DNA of 64,000 nt from Halanaeroarchaeum sulfurireducens (GTDB lineage: Archaea > Halobacteriota > Halobacteria > Halobacteriales > Halobacteriaceae). Location: NCBI RefSeq assembly GCF_001011115.1, contig NZ_CP008874.1, forward strand, positions 434,001-498,000. The letters are read 5' to 3'. Positions within the stretch are counted from its first letter, which is position 1. Every line of letters starts with the position of its first letter. The notes beneath the pieces are model-generated. The model saw only the letters and a program-made list of their open reading frames with translations. It had not been told where the DNA came from and made no database searches. The position numbers and the translations under genes are program-made. This document shows, piece after piece, positions 34,722 to 43,798 of this stretch.

Positions 34722-35120
34722 CTACGATTCCTCGTGGGCGTCTTCGAGGCTGCCCTTGAGGTCGGGGATCGACGCCGTCAGCTCACCGACGGTTTCGGAG
34801 GTTTCCTCGACGCGCCGCACGATGGACTCGACGGACTCGATCCGGTCCGCCAGATCGGCCGCGTCGTCGAAGGCGTCAGCCCGTTCGCCCATCGTGTACC
34901 ACTTTTTGGCGTCTCTCAGGTGGTCCCGGGCCGCCTCGACCTCGAGGGACGAGCGGAGGGCGTTGAGGACCCCCAGGGTGTTCGCGGATTCCACCTCCCA
35001 GATGGTGCTCGGCTCGGGGAGTTCGGCGGTCGCGGCGTCGAGGTGGCGTTCGACATCCGCCCGGATCTCCTCGGCGGCCTCTCCGAAGAGATCGTCGTCA
35101 TCGAGGGTCGTCTGGCTCAT
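34722..35120 (-). CDS. DUF5790-like haloarchaeal protein
   Basis: 132 residues, very acidic and mostly helical, starting MSQTTLDDDDLFGEAAEEIR. Conserved-looking core ANTLGVLNALRSSLE and RDAKKWYTMGERADAF. No catalytic motif. Likely a coiled-coil or helical-bundle protein of unknown function restricted to haloarchaea. Confidence 0.75.
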   Translation of the reverse strand: MSQTTLDDDDLFGEAAEEIRADVERHLDAATAELPEPSTIWEVESANTLGVLNALRSSLEVEAARDHLRDAKKWYTMGERADAFDDAADLADRIESVESIVRRVEETSETVGELTASIPDLKGSLEDAHEES

Positions 35121-35175
35121 ATCGAGTCGTTCGGCGGCCTGGGAGTTAAACACACGGCCCGCCACGCCGGTCCGC

Positions 35176-35517
35176 TCACCCCTGGGTCACGGAGACGAGT
35201 TGCATCAACGGGTACCCGTCGACCATCGACATCTCGGCTCTGGCTTCTCGGTCGTCGTACTCGATCGACACCGCGACGTCCATGTACTCGCCCGTCAGTT
35301 CGACGTACCCGTGGTCGTCGGCGTCGCGCGCGATGCGCTCGCCGTCGATGGCGACGGAGACGTCGCTGGCGTGGGGCTGATTCGCGATGCTCTCCTCGAT
35401 GGCGATCTCGAGGCTGTCCGCGCTCTCCCGACTTACGGGGGTCCCGGCGAACTGGTGATAGAGCGCCCCGAACTTGATGCCCGCCTCGAAGGCGGCGATC
35501 TCTGCGTCGGTCGGCAT
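35176..35517 (-). CDS. mptD: Dihydroneopterin aldolase, archaeal MptD type
   Basis: 113 residues. The N-terminal segment AAFEAGIKFGALYHQFAGTP followed by VSRESADSLEIAIEESI, and the C-terminal YPLMQLVSV, match the archaeal MptD family, which is unrelated to bacterial FolB. It splits 7,8-dihydroneopterin to 6-hydroxymethyl-dihydropterin in tetrahydrofolate or methanopterin-type synthesis. Placed 55 bases upstream of the DUF5790 gene on the same strand, so probably co-transcribed. Confidence 0.85.
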   Translation of the reverse strand: MPTDAEIAAFEAGIKFGALYHQFAGTPVSRESADSLEIAIEESIANQPHASDVSVAIDGERIARDADDHGYVELTGEYMDVAVSIEYDDREARAEMSMVDGYPLMQLVSVTQG

Positions 35518-35697
35518 ACTGTCCGTATCGCGGGTGGCCTACAAGTCGATTCGGGTGGGCACGGCGCCATCGGTCTTTGGACTCCGGTCCTATGGAATGG
35601 GGAGGTGGGGGTCGGCGGTCGTCGGTACTCTGGCGGGGCGAAGGGCCGACGATGAAAAACGGTCCGTCCCTCGACTGCTACCGATACCGAGCGCCGA

Positions 35698-36987
35698 TCA
35701 GGGCCAGAGCCCGCGGTAGGCCTTCGCCTCGCCGACGCGCTCGAGCGCGAGGACGTAGGCGGCTTCTCGCCACGTGAGCTCACGTTCCTCGTAGATCTCG
35801 CGGACATCATTCCACGCGGAGAGCATGAACTCCTCCAGTTCCTCGTTGACCCGTTCGAGGTCCCACTTCCGTCGGTTGATGTCCTGGAGCCACTCGAAGT
35901 ACGAGACCGTCACGCCGCCGGCATTCGCGAGGATGTCGGGAACGAGGGGGATGTCCCGCTCCGCGAAGATCTCGTCGGCGCCGGAGGTCGTGGGCCCGTT
36001 GGCGCCCTCGACGATGATATCCGCCTGGATGTCGTCCGCGTTGTCCTCGGTGAGGACGCCGCCGATGGCTGCCGGGATGAGAACGTCGACGTCCAGTTCC
36101 AACAGTTCGTCGGCGTCGAGGATCTCCCCCTCCTCGTACGTGGTCACGGCGTTGGGCTGTTCGTCGTAGGACGGGATGGTTTGCGTATCCAGCCCCTCGG
36201 GGTTGTAGACGGTGCCTTTGACGTCGCTGACGGCGACGACGTCAGCGCCCCACTTGTCGAGTGCGCGCGCGGCGTTCGCACCCACGGAGCCGTACCCCTG
36301 GACGGCGACGGTCGTGTCTTTCAGGTCCCGGTCCTGATAGTCGATGAACTCGCGGGTGATGATGGCGACCGAGTGGCCGGGCGCCTCCTCGCGGCCCACG
36401 CTCCCGCCGACGATCGGCGGCTTGCCGGTCACGACGCCAGGGATGGTTTCGCCCTGTTGCATGCTGAAGGCGTCCATCATCCAGGCCATAGTCTGTGGAC
36501 CGGTGCCCATGTCCGGCGCGGCGATGTCGATGGTCGGCCCGATGACGTCGCGCAGTTCTTCGGTGAAACGGCGGGTCAGCCGTTCGTTTTCCTTTCGCGA
36601 GAGATCGTTGGGGTCGACGACGACGCCGCCCTTGGCGCCGCCGAACGGGAGGTCCATGACGGCACACTTCCACGTCATCCACATGGAGAGGCCGACGGCC
36701 TCCTCGGCGGTGACCTCGGGGTGATAGCGGATGCCGCCCTTGTACGGCCCGCGGACGTCGTCGTGCTGGGCGCGATAGCCGGTGAACGTCTCGATGGAGC
36801 CGTCGTCGCGCTCGACGGGGACGGTCACCTCCACCACGCGCGTGGGGTTTTTCATCAGTTCGAGGACGCCCTCGTCGACGTCAACGTGCTGGGCTGCCCG
36901 GTCGATCTGGTGGAGGGCGGTTCCCAGTGCGGAGTCGTCCGGGTCGTCGATGCTCTCGTCGCCGTTCGGTGTCGTATCGGTTACCAT
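35698..36987 (-). CDS. gdhB: Glutamate dehydrogenase
   Basis: 429 residues. The substrate-binding signature is [10 protein letters not shown] ... [15 protein letters not shown] with the catalytic lysine in GGAKGG, an APDMGTG segment, and a Rossmann loop [13 protein letters not shown]. It interconverts glutamate and 2-oxoglutarate; coenzyme preference is not certain from the loop. Start [12 protein letters not shown] is typical; the frame continues upstream without coding character. Next to the ferredoxin oxidoreductase cluster, which also handles 2-oxoacids. Confidence 0.94.
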   Translation of the reverse strand: MVTDTTPNGDESIDDPDDSALGTALHQIDRAAQHVDVDEGVLELMKNPTRVVEVTVPVERDDGSIETFTGYRAQHDDVRGPYKGGIRYHPEVTAEEAVGLSMWMTWKCAVMDLPFGGAKGGVVVDPNDLSRKENERLTRRFTEELRDVIGPTIDIAAPDMGTGPQTMAWMMDAFSMQQGETIPGVVTGKPPIVGGSVGREEAPGHSVAIITREFIDYQDRDLKDTTVAVQGYGSVGANAARALDKWGADVVAVSDVKGTVYNPEGLDTQTIPSYDEQPNAVTTYEEGEILDADELLELDVDVLIPAAIGGVLTEDNADDIQADIIVEGANGPTTSGADEIFAERDIPLVPDILANAGGVTVSYFEWLQDINRRKWDLERVNEELEEFMLSAWNDVREIYEERELTWREAAYVLALERVGEAKAYRGLWP

Positions 36988-37218
36988 GATTTGGCTCGTG
37001 TCCCCCTCTCCCTGAGAAGACGGGTTTGTCGGATATGATAGTTTCTTCTCGATTACCTTTCGGCAGAGAGTCACTCCCATGAATTTTGCCGCGAACATAG
37101 TACTAATATAGCCGGGATGGGGGAACGGTGGCCTTGGGTTAATCAGGGAACGCTTCCCCAGGGTACCCTCATGTCCGTTCGAGAAATCGACGTCACCTGG
37201 GTACAATCGAGCGGGCGG

Positions 37219-38169
37219 CTACCGGTCGAGTCCGAGTTCCTCGGCCTGTTCGTCGATGTGTTCCTGTATCTCTTCGATGACCTCGTCGCCGCCCTCCTTC
37301 GAGAACAGGTGCGCGAACCGGCCCTGCGTTTCGAGGTACTCCTCGACGGGCTTGCGATCCGAGAGGCTCATGACGTCCGACAGTTCGCCGTCCACGATCT
37401 CGAACAGCGGCTGCATGCCGGTCTGCACGGCCAGTTTGGCGACGTTGACCGTCTCTGCGGAGTCGAAGTCCCAGCCGAGCATACAGGGTGCGGAGACCTG
37501 AATGTACTTCGCACCGTCGTGTTCGAGGGCCTTCTCGATCTTCCGTTTGAAGTCGGTGGGGTACGCGATGGACGCGGTCGCGACGTACTCACAGCCGTGG
37601 TCGGCCGCGATGGCTGGCATGTTCTTTTTCTGCGTGTCGTTGCCGAAACTCTCTGAACCGGCCGGCGAGGTCGTCGTGGACGCACCGAACGGTGTCGAAC
37701 TGGAGCGCTGGATTCCCGTGTTCATGTACCCCTCGTTGTCGTAGGCGATGTACAGCACGTCGTGGCCGCGCTCCATCATCCCGCTCAGGCTCCGCATGCC
37801 GATGTCGAAGGTGGCGCCGTCGCCACCGATGGCGACGAAGTTGACGTCGTCGTGGTCCTCGAACTCCTCGAAGCCCTCCTTCTCGTCGAAGGCACGGTAG
37901 GCGGCCTCGACCCCTGAGGCGACTCCCGGGGCGTTCGCAAAGACGTCGTGGATCCAGCTCACGTCCCAGGAACTCTCGGGATAGGGGCTCGAGACGACTT
38001 CCATGCAGCCGGTCGCGTGCGAGATGATGGTGTTCTCGCCGGTCGCCTCGGTGATATACCGCATCGCCAGGGCGGGGCCACAGCCGGCACACGCACGGTG
38101 GCCGGGTTTGAACAGGTCGTCGTCGTGACTGATCTCCGGTTCGGGCGGGGCCGTGTCTTGGGAACTCAT
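37219..38169 (-). CDS. porB: 2-oxoacid (pyruvate):ferredoxin oxidoreductase beta subunit
   Basis: 316 residues, the thiamine diphosphate subunit. Fe-S cysteines appear as CAGCGPAL, with a later cysteine in ISHATGCMEV and a further one near PCMLGW. The TPP motif is GGDGATFDIGM ... YDNEGYMNTGIQRSSSTP. The GIQRSS segment is typical of pyruvate synthases rather than 2-oxoglutarate enzymes. Last gene of the cluster; its ATG overlaps the porA stop. Oxidises pyruvate to acetyl-CoA with ferredoxin reduction, or the reverse. Confidence 0.9.
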   Translation of the reverse strand: MSSQDTAPPEPEISHDDDLFKPGHRACAGCGPALAMRYITEATGENTIISHATGCMEVVSSPYPESSWDVSWIHDVFANAPGVASGVEAAYRAFDEKEGFEEFEDHDDVNFVAIGGDGATFDIGMRSLSGMMERGHDVLYIAYDNEGYMNTGIQRSSSTPFGASTTTSPAGSESFGNDTQKKNMPAIAADHGCEYVATASIAYPTDFKRKIEKALEHDGAKYIQVSAPCMLGWDFDSAETVNVAKLAVQTGMQPLFEIVDGELSDVMSLSDRKPVEEYLETQGRFAHLFSKEGGDEVIEEIQEHIDEQAEELGLDR

Positions 38170-39386
38170 CAGTGTGTCACCTCGTCGGGAAGCATGTCGC
38201 GCTTGAGCTGGGGCCAGTCCTCCTCGCTGATGACCCCCGTCGAGGGGCCGGCGGTCGTCGCGTCGACGATTTCGTCGATGATGTCGCTGATATCCCCCTT
38301 GGTCACGTCTCGGCCGGCCAGGCCGAGTACGGAACTGTGGATCGCCGGGTTGTGTCCGGAGCCGTACAGGGCGGATTTCAGCTCGGCGGCGAGGGTCCCC
38401 TGGTGGCCGGGCGAAACCTCCTTCGTGAGCACGCCGACGGATTCGACGCCAGCGAGTGCCTCGCGTAGTGCTTCCTCGGGATACGGGCGGATGACGCGGG
38501 GTTTGACGACCTTCACGGACGCCGGATGGTCATCGGCCACGTCCCGCATCGTCCCGACGATCGACCCGAGGCCCAGGAGGGCGATCTCTGCGTCCTCGGG
38601 GCCGTACGTCTCGAGGAGGCCACCCCATTCGAGGCCGTAGTCGCGACCGAACTGGTCGGCAAACTCCTCGACGGCGTCGCCGATGGTCTCCTTCGAACGG
38701 AGCAGGGCGTCGTGGACCGCAAAGCGCGTCTCCGTCCAGTGTTCCGGGCGGGCGAACGCGCCCATCGTCTTCGGATCTTTCGGGTCGAGGGTCGCGTGCG
38801 GATCGCGCTTCGGGAGATACTCGGCGGTCTCCTCCTCTGTCGGGACCTCGACGGGCTCTTTGACGTGGGTCAGAATGTACCCGTCGAGGTTGGCGAGCGC
38901 GGGCAGGGAGATCTCCGGGTCCTCGGCGACCCGGTAGGCCATCAGGATGTTGTCGACGGCCTCCTGGACGTCCTCGGCGAAGAACTGGATCATCCCGCCG
39001 TCGCGCTCGGCGAAGGCGTCGGTGTGATCGTTCCAGATGGATAGCGGTCCGGAGAGGCTGCGATTCGCCACCGCGAGGACCAGCGGGAGGCGCATTCCGG
39101 AGGCGGTGAACAGGGGCTCGGACATGAGCTTGAGGCCCTGGGAACTCGTGGCGCTGAACACGCGGGCCCCGGCGCCGCTCGCACCGATACAGGATGAGGC
39201 GGCGTTGAATTCGGAGTCGACCTTGAGGAATTGCCCTCGGAGGTCACCGTTGGCATCCATCTCGGAGAGCTTCTCGACGATACCCGTCTGGGGGGTGATC
39301 GGATACGCGGAGACCACGTCGGGCTGGGCGGAGAGCACGGAGTGGGCAACCGCGCGATCGCCCTTGAGCATCGTTTGCTCGCCCAT
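38169..39386 (-). CDS. porA: 2-oxoacid (pyruvate):ferredoxin oxidoreductase alpha subunit
   Basis: 405 residues. Features of the alpha subunit: SAYPITPQTGIVEKL, the FLKVDSEFNAASSCIGAS segment, RVFSATSSQGLKLMSEPL, and the transketolase C-like LGLGSIVGTMRDVADD. The N-terminus MGEQTMLKGDRAVAH is usual. The ATG is one base after the porD stop region. Separate alpha, beta, gamma and delta chains mark the four-subunit class. Confidence 0.92.
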   Translation of the reverse strand: MGEQTMLKGDRAVAHSVLSAQPDVVSAYPITPQTGIVEKLSEMDANGDLRGQFLKVDSEFNAASSCIGASGAGARVFSATSSQGLKLMSEPLFTASGMRLPLVLAVANRSLSGPLSIWNDHTDAFAERDGGMIQFFAEDVQEAVDNILMAYRVAEDPEISLPALANLDGYILTHVKEPVEVPTEEETAEYLPKRDPHATLDPKDPKTMGAFARPEHWTETRFAVHDALLRSKETIGDAVEEFADQFGRDYGLEWGGLLETYGPEDAEIALLGLGSIVGTMRDVADDHPASVKVVKPRVIRPYPEEALREALAGVESVGVLTKEVSPGHQGTLAAELKSALYGSGHNPAIHSSVLGLAGRDVTKGDISDIIDEIVDATTAGPSTGVISEEDWPQLKRDMLPDEVTH

Positions 39387-39387
39387 C

Positions 39388-39681
39388 TCATTTCACCTCG
39401 GGGACCATCTCGATCGCGTCGACGGGGCATTCGGTGGCGCAGATGCCACACCCTTTGCAGTAGTCGTAGTCGATCTCGTGGCGACGGTCCTCGTTGACCT
39501 GCTTGGCCGCGGCGTCGGGGCAAAACGTCTCACAGAGTCCACACCCCGTGCAGGCATCGTGGTCGATGACGGGCCTGAACTCCCGCCACGTCCCCGTCTC
39601 GTTGACCATACTCGTCCCTGGCTCTGCGACTGCACCCTTCGAAATCGTGAGATCGTGATATGGATCGGATGATTCACTCAT
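39388..39681 (-). CDS. porD: 2-oxoacid:ferredoxin oxidoreductase delta subunit (2x[4Fe-4S] ferredoxin)
   Basis: 97 residues. Two full ferredoxin cluster motifs: CTGCGLCETFCP and CKGCGICATECP. Preceded by the WREFRPVID segment usual for PorD. It wires electrons from the beta subunit to external ferredoxin. Overlaps porC by 4 bases (ATGA). Confidence 0.95.
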   Translation of the reverse strand: MSESSDPYHDLTISKGAVAEPGTSMVNETGTWREFRPVIDHDACTGCGLCETFCPDAAAKQVNEDRRHEIDYDYCKGCGICATECPVDAIEMVPEVK

Positions 39682-40220
39682 ACTGAAGCTACCTCCGCGA
39701 ACGCGTCGGCCGTCGCCGCGACGTTCTGTTCGCCGATCTCGCCTGGGAACTCCGACATGATGACGGATTCCAGGCTCTCCTGTTGAAGGACCCCGGTCAC
39801 GCTCGCGAACGCACCCATGAGCGCGGTGTTCATGATCGGCTTTCCGAGGTGTTCGAGCGCGATGTCCGTCGCATCGACGGTCACGACCTGTGTTGCCGTC
39901 TCGATATCGAGGTCGGCCGGATCCGCCGAGGAATTCACGACGATGGCGCCGTCCTCGTCGACGCCCCGGGTGACGTCGACGAACTCGATGAGCGACGGGT
40001 CCTGCACGACGACGTAGTCCGGTTCGTCGACCTGACTGCGGTTAGTGATTTTCTCCTCGTCGATGCGGGCGAACGCCTCGACCGGTGCGCCGCGGCGCTC
40101 GACGCCGAACGACGGAAATGCCTGTGCCCACTTGCCCTCCTCGTACGCCGCTTCCGCGATCAGGTGGGCCAGCGTGACCGAGCCCTGACCGCCGCGGCCA
40201 TGAATACGAATCTGTTTCAC
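39678..40220 (-). CDS. porC: 2-oxoacid:ferredoxin oxidoreductase gamma subunit
   Basis: 180 residues. Starts with the classic KQIRIHGRGGQGSVTLAHLI, then FPSFGVERRGAPVEAF and the C-terminal GKPIMNTALMGAFA. The GTG at 40220 is chosen because GAGGTGA lies 5-11 bases upstream as a ribosome site; a GTG nine bases earlier would sit inside that site. First gene of the porCDAB operon. Confidence 0.9.
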   Translation of the reverse strand: MKQIRIHGRGGQGSVTLAHLIAEAAYEEGKWAQAFPSFGVERRGAPVEAFARIDEEKITNRSQVDEPDYVVVQDPSLIEFVDVTRGVDEDGAIVVNSSADPADLDIETATQVVTVDATDIALEHLGKPIMNTALMGAFASVTGVLQQESLESVIMSEFPGEIGEQNVAATADAFAEVASV

Positions 40221-40733
40221 GATAGTCACCTCGTGGCCTGTCGCGAACGGCAAACGACGTCCGCGACGGTGCCGCCGGGAACGGCGGCCGTTCCACACCG
40301 TATACTAACCGATGTCGAGGGATATTCCTCACTCCTGTATTTTATGGGCAGTTAAGTGTATGGACATCCTTAATATACTTTAATTTACATCGACTTTACC
40401 CACGTTTATCCGACGGTCGGGCCAAGTGAAATGGCTACTACCGCCGGCCTACGCGCCTTTTAACGGTATTTTATGGTGATGTGCAAACCACGATATACCA
40501 CCTCGCCTATATATTTGTGGGCCCACCGTGTTTGGGGTATCGCTGACACGAACCGTCGCTCGACGATTGCGGTCTCCGTGACCGGTATCGCTGCGGTGAC
40601 GGCATCCGTCGTCCGGTCGCCGACGACACAGACGGACGAAAGCGGCGAAATTCGCCACGTGAGAACCCGAAACGTCGGTATCGTGTTCCGGAGAAACAAT
40701 GCTTTTCCCGCTACGCGCACTACCGTCTGCTAC
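40221..40733. promoter_or_regulatory. Divergent promoter region of porCDAB and the MIP18-family gene
   Basis: An AT-rich spacer of about 510 bases. On the minus strand CATAAAATAC (about 40338-40347) could be the por TATA box, giving a leader near 90 bases. On the plus side CTATATATTTGTGGGC (about 40507-40522) is another TATA-like element, far from the ATG at 40734. Several short frames here lack coding character. Confidence 0.45.
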
Positions 40734-41102
40734 ATGGTCGACACTGAGGAAGTACGGGAGGCGCTCCGGGAGGTCTACGACCCCGAGATACCGGTCAACA
40801 TCGTCGACCTCGGTCTCGTGTACGACATTTCGGAACCCGAGGACGAGGAGAACGCCGTCCACATCGAGATGACGCTCACGAGCATGGGCTGTCCGATCGC
40901 CGACACCATCAAGCGAAACGTCGAGGTCTCCGCCGAATCAGTCGAGGGAGTCGAGTCGGTCAGCGTCGAACTCGTCTGGGAACCCGCGTGGTCGCCGGAG
41001 ATGGCCACCGACGAGGGCAAAGCCCAGATCCAGTCGCTCGGCATTCGGGTCCCGAACTACAATGGCGACGACGAGGCGGCCGCCGACCAGGCCCCGTTCT
41101 AG
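40734..41102 (+). CDS. MIP18/DUF59 family iron-sulfur assembly protein
   Basis: 122 residues. Family features: REALREVYDPEIPVNIVDLGL, the reactive-cysteine loop TSMGCPIADTI, and VELVWEPAWSPEMATDEGKA. Homologues (SufT, PaaD, MIP18) help mature Fe-S proteins. Placement next to the Fe-S-rich Por operon and a NifX-like gene is consistent with that. Start MVDTEEVREAL. Confidence 0.88.
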   Translation: MVDTEEVREALREVYDPEIPVNIVDLGLVYDISEPEDEENAVHIEMTLTSMGCPIADTIKRNVEVSAESVEGVESVSVELVWEPAWSPEMATDEGKAQIQSLGIRVPNYNGDDEAAADQAPF

Positions 41103-41165
41103 CCCGTCGATTCCCGACCGAAGGCCGGCACGGAACCGATCCCGCTCGAGTTTTTTCCTGCTCCG

Positions 41166-41543
41166 TCAGTGGTCGTGGTTCTCGCCCCGGTGGCTGTGAT
41201 CGTGCGCGTCGTCGACATCGAGTTGGTGGAGGGCTCCGTCTGCGAAGCGATCCCGGAGGTCCGCGACAGTCCCCGAGGACGCCTGGTACATCTCGATGTC
41301 CCGTTGGGCGAACCGGGTCGCGCTCCGTCTGCCGATGTCCGTCACGATCACCGCGTCGACGTCGAGATCGGCGACGAACGTCGGCGGTAGTTTCGTTCCG
41401 CCCCGGTGATCGCTTTCGTTTTCCACGGTTTCGACCGCGTCCGTCTCCGTGTCGGCAATGGTGTAAAACGGTGCCCTGCCGAAGTGCTCGGAGAGTTCCG
41501 CATCGAGGCCGGCGTCGTCCGTCGTGGGTACGCACACTCGCAT
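41166..41543 (-). CDS. NifX/NifB-type FeMo-cofactor-binding domain protein
   Basis: 125 residues. The fold signature is RVCVPTTDDAGLDAELSEHFGRAPFY ... (split here only for description), DHRGGT and DAVIVTDIGRRSATRF. The C-terminus is His-rich (HDHSHRGENHDH), suggesting metal binding. In bacteria such domains carry Fe-S-Mo precursors for nitrogenase; no nif genes are in the window, so the archaeal role is more likely general Fe-S or metal handling. Convergent with the MIP18-family gene. Confidence 0.85.
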   Translation of the reverse strand: MRVCVPTTDDAGLDAELSEHFGRAPFYTIADTETDAVETVENESDHRGGTKLPPTFVADLDVDAVIVTDIGRRSATRFAQRDIEMYQASSGTVADLRDRFADGALHQLDVDDAHDHSHRGENHDH

Positions 41544-41651
41544 CGGTTGCCGTCGGATTGGCGGTCGGTCGCAGTCAACCCTTCGCTCCGCGGTTTCGGG
41601 TGGAAGCGTTCGCTGGTCGTCGTTCTGTTTGGTGGAGTTTCCCGTAAAACT

Positions 41652-41704
41652 GCCCGAGGCGGGATTTGAACCGGAGGAAGACGTGCTCACTCGCTTCGCT
41701 CGTC
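41652..41704 (-). repeat. tRNA-Asp 3'-end fragment with the same linker element
   Basis: Bases 41652-41672 duplicate the T-arm and acceptor 3' end of tRNA-Asp (41727-41747). They are followed by GAACCGGAGGAAGAC (41668-41682) and ACTCGCTTCGCTCGTC (41689-41704), both identical to the element beside the CAU tRNA, here with a 6-base insert between them. Confidence 0.88.
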
Positions 41705-41725
41705 GTTCGATGAGTGTTGGAAAAG

Positions 41726-41798
41726 CGCCCGAGGCGGGATTTGAACCCGCGTCACGACCGTGACAGGGTCATATGATAGGCCACTACACCACCCGGGC
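41726..41798 (-). tRNA. tRNA-Asp(GTC)
   Basis: 73 bases. Acceptor GCCCGGG/CTCGGGC, discriminator G, anticodon stem TGACC/GGTCG with loop CTGTCAC, T-arm GCGGG-TTCAAAT-CCCGC. Divergent from the rpo operon. A truncated 3' copy lies 54 bases downstream. Confidence 0.95.
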
Positions 41799-42007
41799 TT
41801 GCTGCACTCATTCGTATCCGGGTGATAGATATAAGGCTTTCCAAACGGAAGGGGTGTGTGTTGAGGTATCAGGCGCCGATTCGCCGGGACTCCCCCGCGA
41901 GCCCGGGTAGCAATGCCCGTCCCAGTTGACAAGACTTATCCGTGAGCCGTGGGTAACCCCCTGTAGTATCTCGTGAGACGCACTTCTGTCCTCACCCGGG
42001 TGCATCC

Positions 42008-42235
42008 ATGGTAGACGTAAGCCAACATGAACTCGTTCCAGAGCACACCGTGCTTACCGATGACGAGGTCGATGTCGTACTCGACGAGTATGACATCACG
42101 CCGACCGACCTGCCGAAGATCAAGCTCACCGACCCCGCACTCCCCGACGATGCGGAGCCGGGCGACGTCATCGAGATCGTACGGGACTCGCGAACGACAG
42201 AGAAAGCAATTGTGTACCGACTGGTAATCGAATAA
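42008..42235 (+). CDS. rpoH: RNA polymerase subunit H
   Basis: 75 residues, complete ([40 protein letters not shown]). Homologue of eukaryotic Rpb5 C-terminal domain; sits in the jaw contacting downstream DNA. First gene of the operon; a TATA-like GACTTATC at about 41929-41936 would give a leader near 45 bases. Its stop shares one base with the rpoB2 start. Confidence 0.97.
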   Translation: MVDVSQHELVPEHTVLTDDEVDVVLDEYDITPTDLPKIKLTDPALPDDAEPGDVIEIVRDSRTTEKAIVYRLVIE

Positions 42236-43797
42236 TGCAAACGGAAGACCGACGCGCCCTATCGCGTTCGTACTTTTCAAAAGAACGGCTCGCAGAACAC
42301 CACTTCCGATCGTTCAACGCGTTCCTCAACAGGGGAATGCAGGACGTCGTCACCGAGAAGGAGACCATCGACACCGACATCGGTGACAAGGAGGAAGAAG
42401 AACCGGTCTGGGTCGAACTCGGCGACGTCCGGGTCGTCACGCCACGCGTGCGTGAGGCCGACGGCTCCGAGGAACTGCTCTATCCCCAGGAGGCCCGCCT
42501 TCGGAACATCACCTACTCCGCGCCGGTGTTCATGGAGATGTCCATCATGCGCGGGGGCGAAGAGGAGGAGATCCAGGAACTGGACACCACGGAGACCAAG
42601 GTGGGCCGAATGCCCATCATGGTCGGCTCCGAGAAGTGCAACATCGCCGGCTTCAGCGACCAGGAGCTCATCGAGATCGGCGAGGATCCAGCCGACCCCG
42701 GTGGCTACTTCATCATCAACGGCTCCGAGCGGGTGTTGATGACCAGCGAGGACCTCGCGCCGAACAAGATCCTTGCCGAGTACGACGAGAAGTACGGGGA
42801 CGAGATCCAGGTCGCAAAGACGTTCTCCCAGCGCCGTGGCTACCGTGCTCTGGTGCTGGTCGAGCGCAACCGGAGCGGCATCCTCGAGGTGTCCTTCCCC
42901 TCCATCTCCGGCTCGATCGACTTCGTCACGCTCGTCCGTGCGCTCGGACTGGAATCCGACGAGGAGATCGTCCACCGCGTCTCCGAGGACCCGGAGATCG
43001 TGAAGTTCATGCTCGAGAACTTAGAGGAGGCCGAGGTCCAGACCCAGGAGGGGGCCATCGAGGAACTGGGCCAGCGTGTCGCCTCCGGGCAGGGCAAGAA
43101 CTACCAGCTCAAACGCGCCAACTACGTCATCGACCGGTATCTCCTTCCCCACCTCCACGAGGAGGGCGTCGAGGAAGAAGAGGTCCGGACCAACAAGGCC
43201 TACTACCTCTGTCGGATGGCGGAGGCGGCCTTCGAGCTGGCGCTCCGACGGCGTCAGCCCGACGACAAGGACCACTACGCGAACAAGCGACTGAAGGTCT
43301 CCGGCGACCTGATGAAAGACCTGTTCCGGACCGCGCTGAACAAGCTGGCCCGCGACGTGAAATACCAGCTCGAGCGGGCGAACATGCGCAACCGCGAACT
43401 CACGGTCAACACGGTCGTCCGATCCGACGTGCTCACCGAGCGACTCGAACACCCGATCGCGACCGGAAACTGGGTCGGCGGGCGCTCGGGCGTCTCACAG
43501 CTCGTCGACCGGACCGACCACATGGGCGTTCTGTCCCACCTGCGCCGGCTCCGCAGTCCGCTCTCCCGGAGCCAGCCACACTTCGAGGCACGGGACCTGC
43601 ACGCGACGCAGTGGGGACGCATCTGTCCCTCCGAGACCCCCGAAGGACCGAACTGCGGTCTGGTGAAGAACTTCGCCCAGGCCATGGAGCTCTCACAGAA
43701 CGTCGAGGACGAACAGCAGCTCAAAACCGAACTCGCCTCGATGGGTGTCGAGGGTATTCCGGGCATCACGACCGAACCCACATCCGCGGACGACTAA
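42235..43797 (+). CDS. rpoB2: RNA polymerase subunit B'' (N-terminal half of beta)
   Basis: 520 residues covering protrusion, lobe and fork regions. Recognisable: [36 protein letters not shown], and the fork ending [20 protein letters not shown] ... [19 protein letters not shown]. Split from B' exactly where archaea split the beta subunit. One base separates it from rpoB1. Confidence 0.97.
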   Translation: MQTEDRRALSRSYFSKERLAEHHFRSFNAFLNRGMQDVVTEKETIDTDIGDKEEEEPVWVELGDVRVVTPRVREADGSEELLYPQEARLRNITYSAPVFMEMSIMRGGEEEEIQELDTTETKVGRMPIMVGSEKCNIAGFSDQELIEIGEDPADPGGYFIINGSERVLMTSEDLAPNKILAEYDEKYGDEIQVAKTFSQRRGYRALVLVERNRSGILEVSFPSISGSIDFVTLVRALGLESDEEIVHRVSEDPEIVKFMLENLEEAEVQTQEGAIEELGQRVASGQGKNYQLKRANYVIDRYLLPHLHEEGVEEEEVRTNKAYYLCRMAEAAFELALRRRQPDDKDHYANKRLKVSGDLMKDLFRTALNKLARDVKYQLERANMRNRELTVNTVVRSDVLTERLEHPIATGNWVGGRSGVSQLVDRTDHMGVLSHLRRLRSPLSRSQPHFEARDLHATQWGRICPSETPEGPNCGLVKNFAQAMELSQNVEDEQQLKTELASMGVEGIPGITTEPTSADD

Positions 43798-43798
43798 C

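Noticed and set aside
40449-40862. A 137-residue minus-strand frame upstream of the MIP18-family gene
   Set aside because: It overlaps the N-terminus of a clear plus-strand gene and an AT-rich promoter region; composition is not protein-like.
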